Origin: Lachnospiraceae bacterium
Lineage (GTDB): Bacteria > Bacillota > Clostridia > Lachnospirales > Lachnospiraceae
Direction of reading: 5' to 3'
Assembly (NCBI GenBank): GCA_016282215.1
Contig: JAEEKC010000173.1
Location: 1 to 5,840 of the forward strand
Length of the DNA stretch: 5,840 bases
The notes beneath the pieces are model-generated. The model did not search any database, had not been told where the DNA came from, and saw nothing but the letters and a program-made list of their open reading frames with translations. Of this stretch, positions 5,383-5,840 are shown piece by piece. How positions within the stretch are numbered: the stretch's first letter is position 1; each line of letters starts with the position of its first letter. The translations under genes were made by a program, and so were the position numbers.

Positions 5383-5840
5383 TTGAAACGCAGCAGATGG
5401 TTTCACATTTGCATAGTATTTTTCGTAGCGGCGGTTTTGGCGGCGGGCGGTATCTACATCGCCGGCTCGCGGTCAGGGCCGTCCGTTTCGGCGTCCGAAG
5501 GGGACATGGAGAAGATGGCCGGCGGTAGTTCGGACAGTAGTTCCGGAAGCAGTTCGGACAGTAGTTCCGGAAGCAATTCAAGCAGCAGTTCTGGAAGCAA
5601 TTCGAGCAGCAGTTCCGGAAGCAATTCGAGCAGCAGTTCCGGCAGCAATTCAAGCACCAGCTCCGGCAGCAATTCGAGCAGCAGCTCCGGCAGTAATTCG
5701 AGCAGCAGCTCGGGCAGTAATTCAAGCAGCAGCTCGGGCAGCAATTCAAGCAGCAGTTCGGGCAGTAATTCAAGCAGCAGCTCCGGCAGTAATTCAAGCA
5801 GCAGCACGGGCAGCAGAACAAGCAGCAGCTCAGGCAGTAG
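5383..5840 (+). CDS. Secreted or membrane-anchored Ser/Gly/Asn-repeat protein (3' truncated by window)
   Basis: The frame opens after an in-frame TAA (5362-5364) and stays open to the window end, 152 codons plus two bases. Reading from TTG (5383) gives a basic N-terminus (MKRSRWF), a hydrophobic stretch of about 18 residues (9-27), then a short Ser/Pro-containing linker with acidic residues. From residue 49 on the sequence is almost entirely Ser, Gly, Asn and a few Asp/Thr in 8-residue repeats. This is the plan of an exported protein with a signal peptide or N-terminal anchor and a flexible, possibly glycosylated spacer. The functional domain, if any, lies beyond the window. In-frame ATGs at residues 42 and 45 would lose the export segment and lack ribosome sites, so TTG is preferred. 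Ser codons vary freely (AGC, AGT, TCA, TCC, TCG, TCT) while the frame holds, which supports real coding. Function is unknown. Confidence 0.72.
   Translation, partial: MKRSRWFHICIVFFVAAVLAAGGIYIAGSRSGPSVSASEGDMEKMAGGSSDSSSGSSSDSSSGSNSSSSSGSNSSSSSGSNSSSSSGSNSSTSSGSNSSSSSGSNSSSSSGSNSSSSSGSNSSSSSGSNSSSSSGSNSSSSTGSRTSSSSGS
5527..5838 (+). repeat. 24-nt tandem repeat array encoding 8-residue Ser-rich units
   Basis: Thirteen consecutive 24-nt units without spacers run to the window edge. The first two (5527, 5551) encode SSDSSSGS. Units from 5575 to 5791 encode NSSSSSGS, with one Thr variant (unit 5647) and one STGS ending (unit 5791). The unit at 5815 encodes RTSSSSGS. Differences between units are mostly third-base changes, and Gly codons shift from GGA in early units to GGC in later ones, suggesting stepwise local duplication. 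The array may continue past the window. Confidence 0.93.

Noticed and set aside
5454..5807. Reverse-strand frame of repeating Leu-Leu-Pro-Glu units
   Set aside because: It is also a shadow of the same tandem repeats. The forward frame has an export segment and synonymous codon variation, while this one has no credible start context.
5264..5821. Reverse-strand 185-codon frame rich in Cys, Asn and Leu
   Set aside because: It is the mirror of the 24-nt Ser repeat array. The repeated CCLNYCPS-like units are only the complement of the forward Ser/Gly/Asn codons, and the frame has no ribosome site or family features.
5527..5838. CRISPR array
   Set aside because: The repeats abut without unique spacers, keep a single reading frame and vary at codon third positions, so they are coding tandem repeats.

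Overview
The window looks like chromosome from a Gram-positive, gut-type Clostridia (Lachnospiraceae-like) genome. This is an inference from moderate GC, Shine-Dalgarno-rich starts, Firmicutes-style intrinsic terminators and the gene families present. The exact taxon cannot be fixed from the sequence.

Layout, left to right. (1) 1-69, + strand: the last codons of a gene that reads like the C-terminus of a methyl-accepting chemotaxis protein. (2) 161-190: a bidirectional terminator shared with the convergent gene to its right. (3) 199-2919, - strand: a 906-residue GH94-family disaccharide/oligosaccharide phosphorylase with its catalytic and phosphate-site residues in place. (4) 2951-2998: the terminator of the next gene, with a good promoter for the GH94 gene apparently embedded in its hairpin. 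(5) 3102-4061, - strand: an AEC (auxin efflux carrier-type) membrane transporter behind a perfect-consensus sigma-A promoter. (6) 4062-4491: a 430-bp regulatory region with that promoter, an overlapping divergent promoter candidate that could drive a short RNA ending at a strong terminator, a duplicated TGTG-rich promoter element, and a leader with two hairpins. (7) 4492-5169, + strand: an AIM24/TIGR00266-family protein. (8) 5176-5356: a dense set of nested inverted repeats that fold into a multibranched RNA with tandem G-A mismatches and an alternative hairpin. (9) 5383 to the window end, + strand: a gene starting with TTG that encodes an N-terminal membrane/signal segment followed by an in-frame 24-nt (8-residue) Ser/Gly/Asn repeat tract, cut by the window edge.

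Functionally, GH94 enzymes reversibly phosphorolyse beta-linked glucosides in the cytoplasm to a sugar 1-phosphate plus a shorter sugar, saving ATP. The AEC carrier next to it probably exports or imports a small organic anion, but nothing in the sequence ties it to the sugar pathway and a terminator separates the two. The AIM24-like gene, the structured element and the Ser-rich protein gene lie in the same direction with no classical terminator between them, so they may share a transcript. The structured element at 5176-5356 is the most interesting item, followed by the serine-repeat surface protein and the terminator/promoter overlap.
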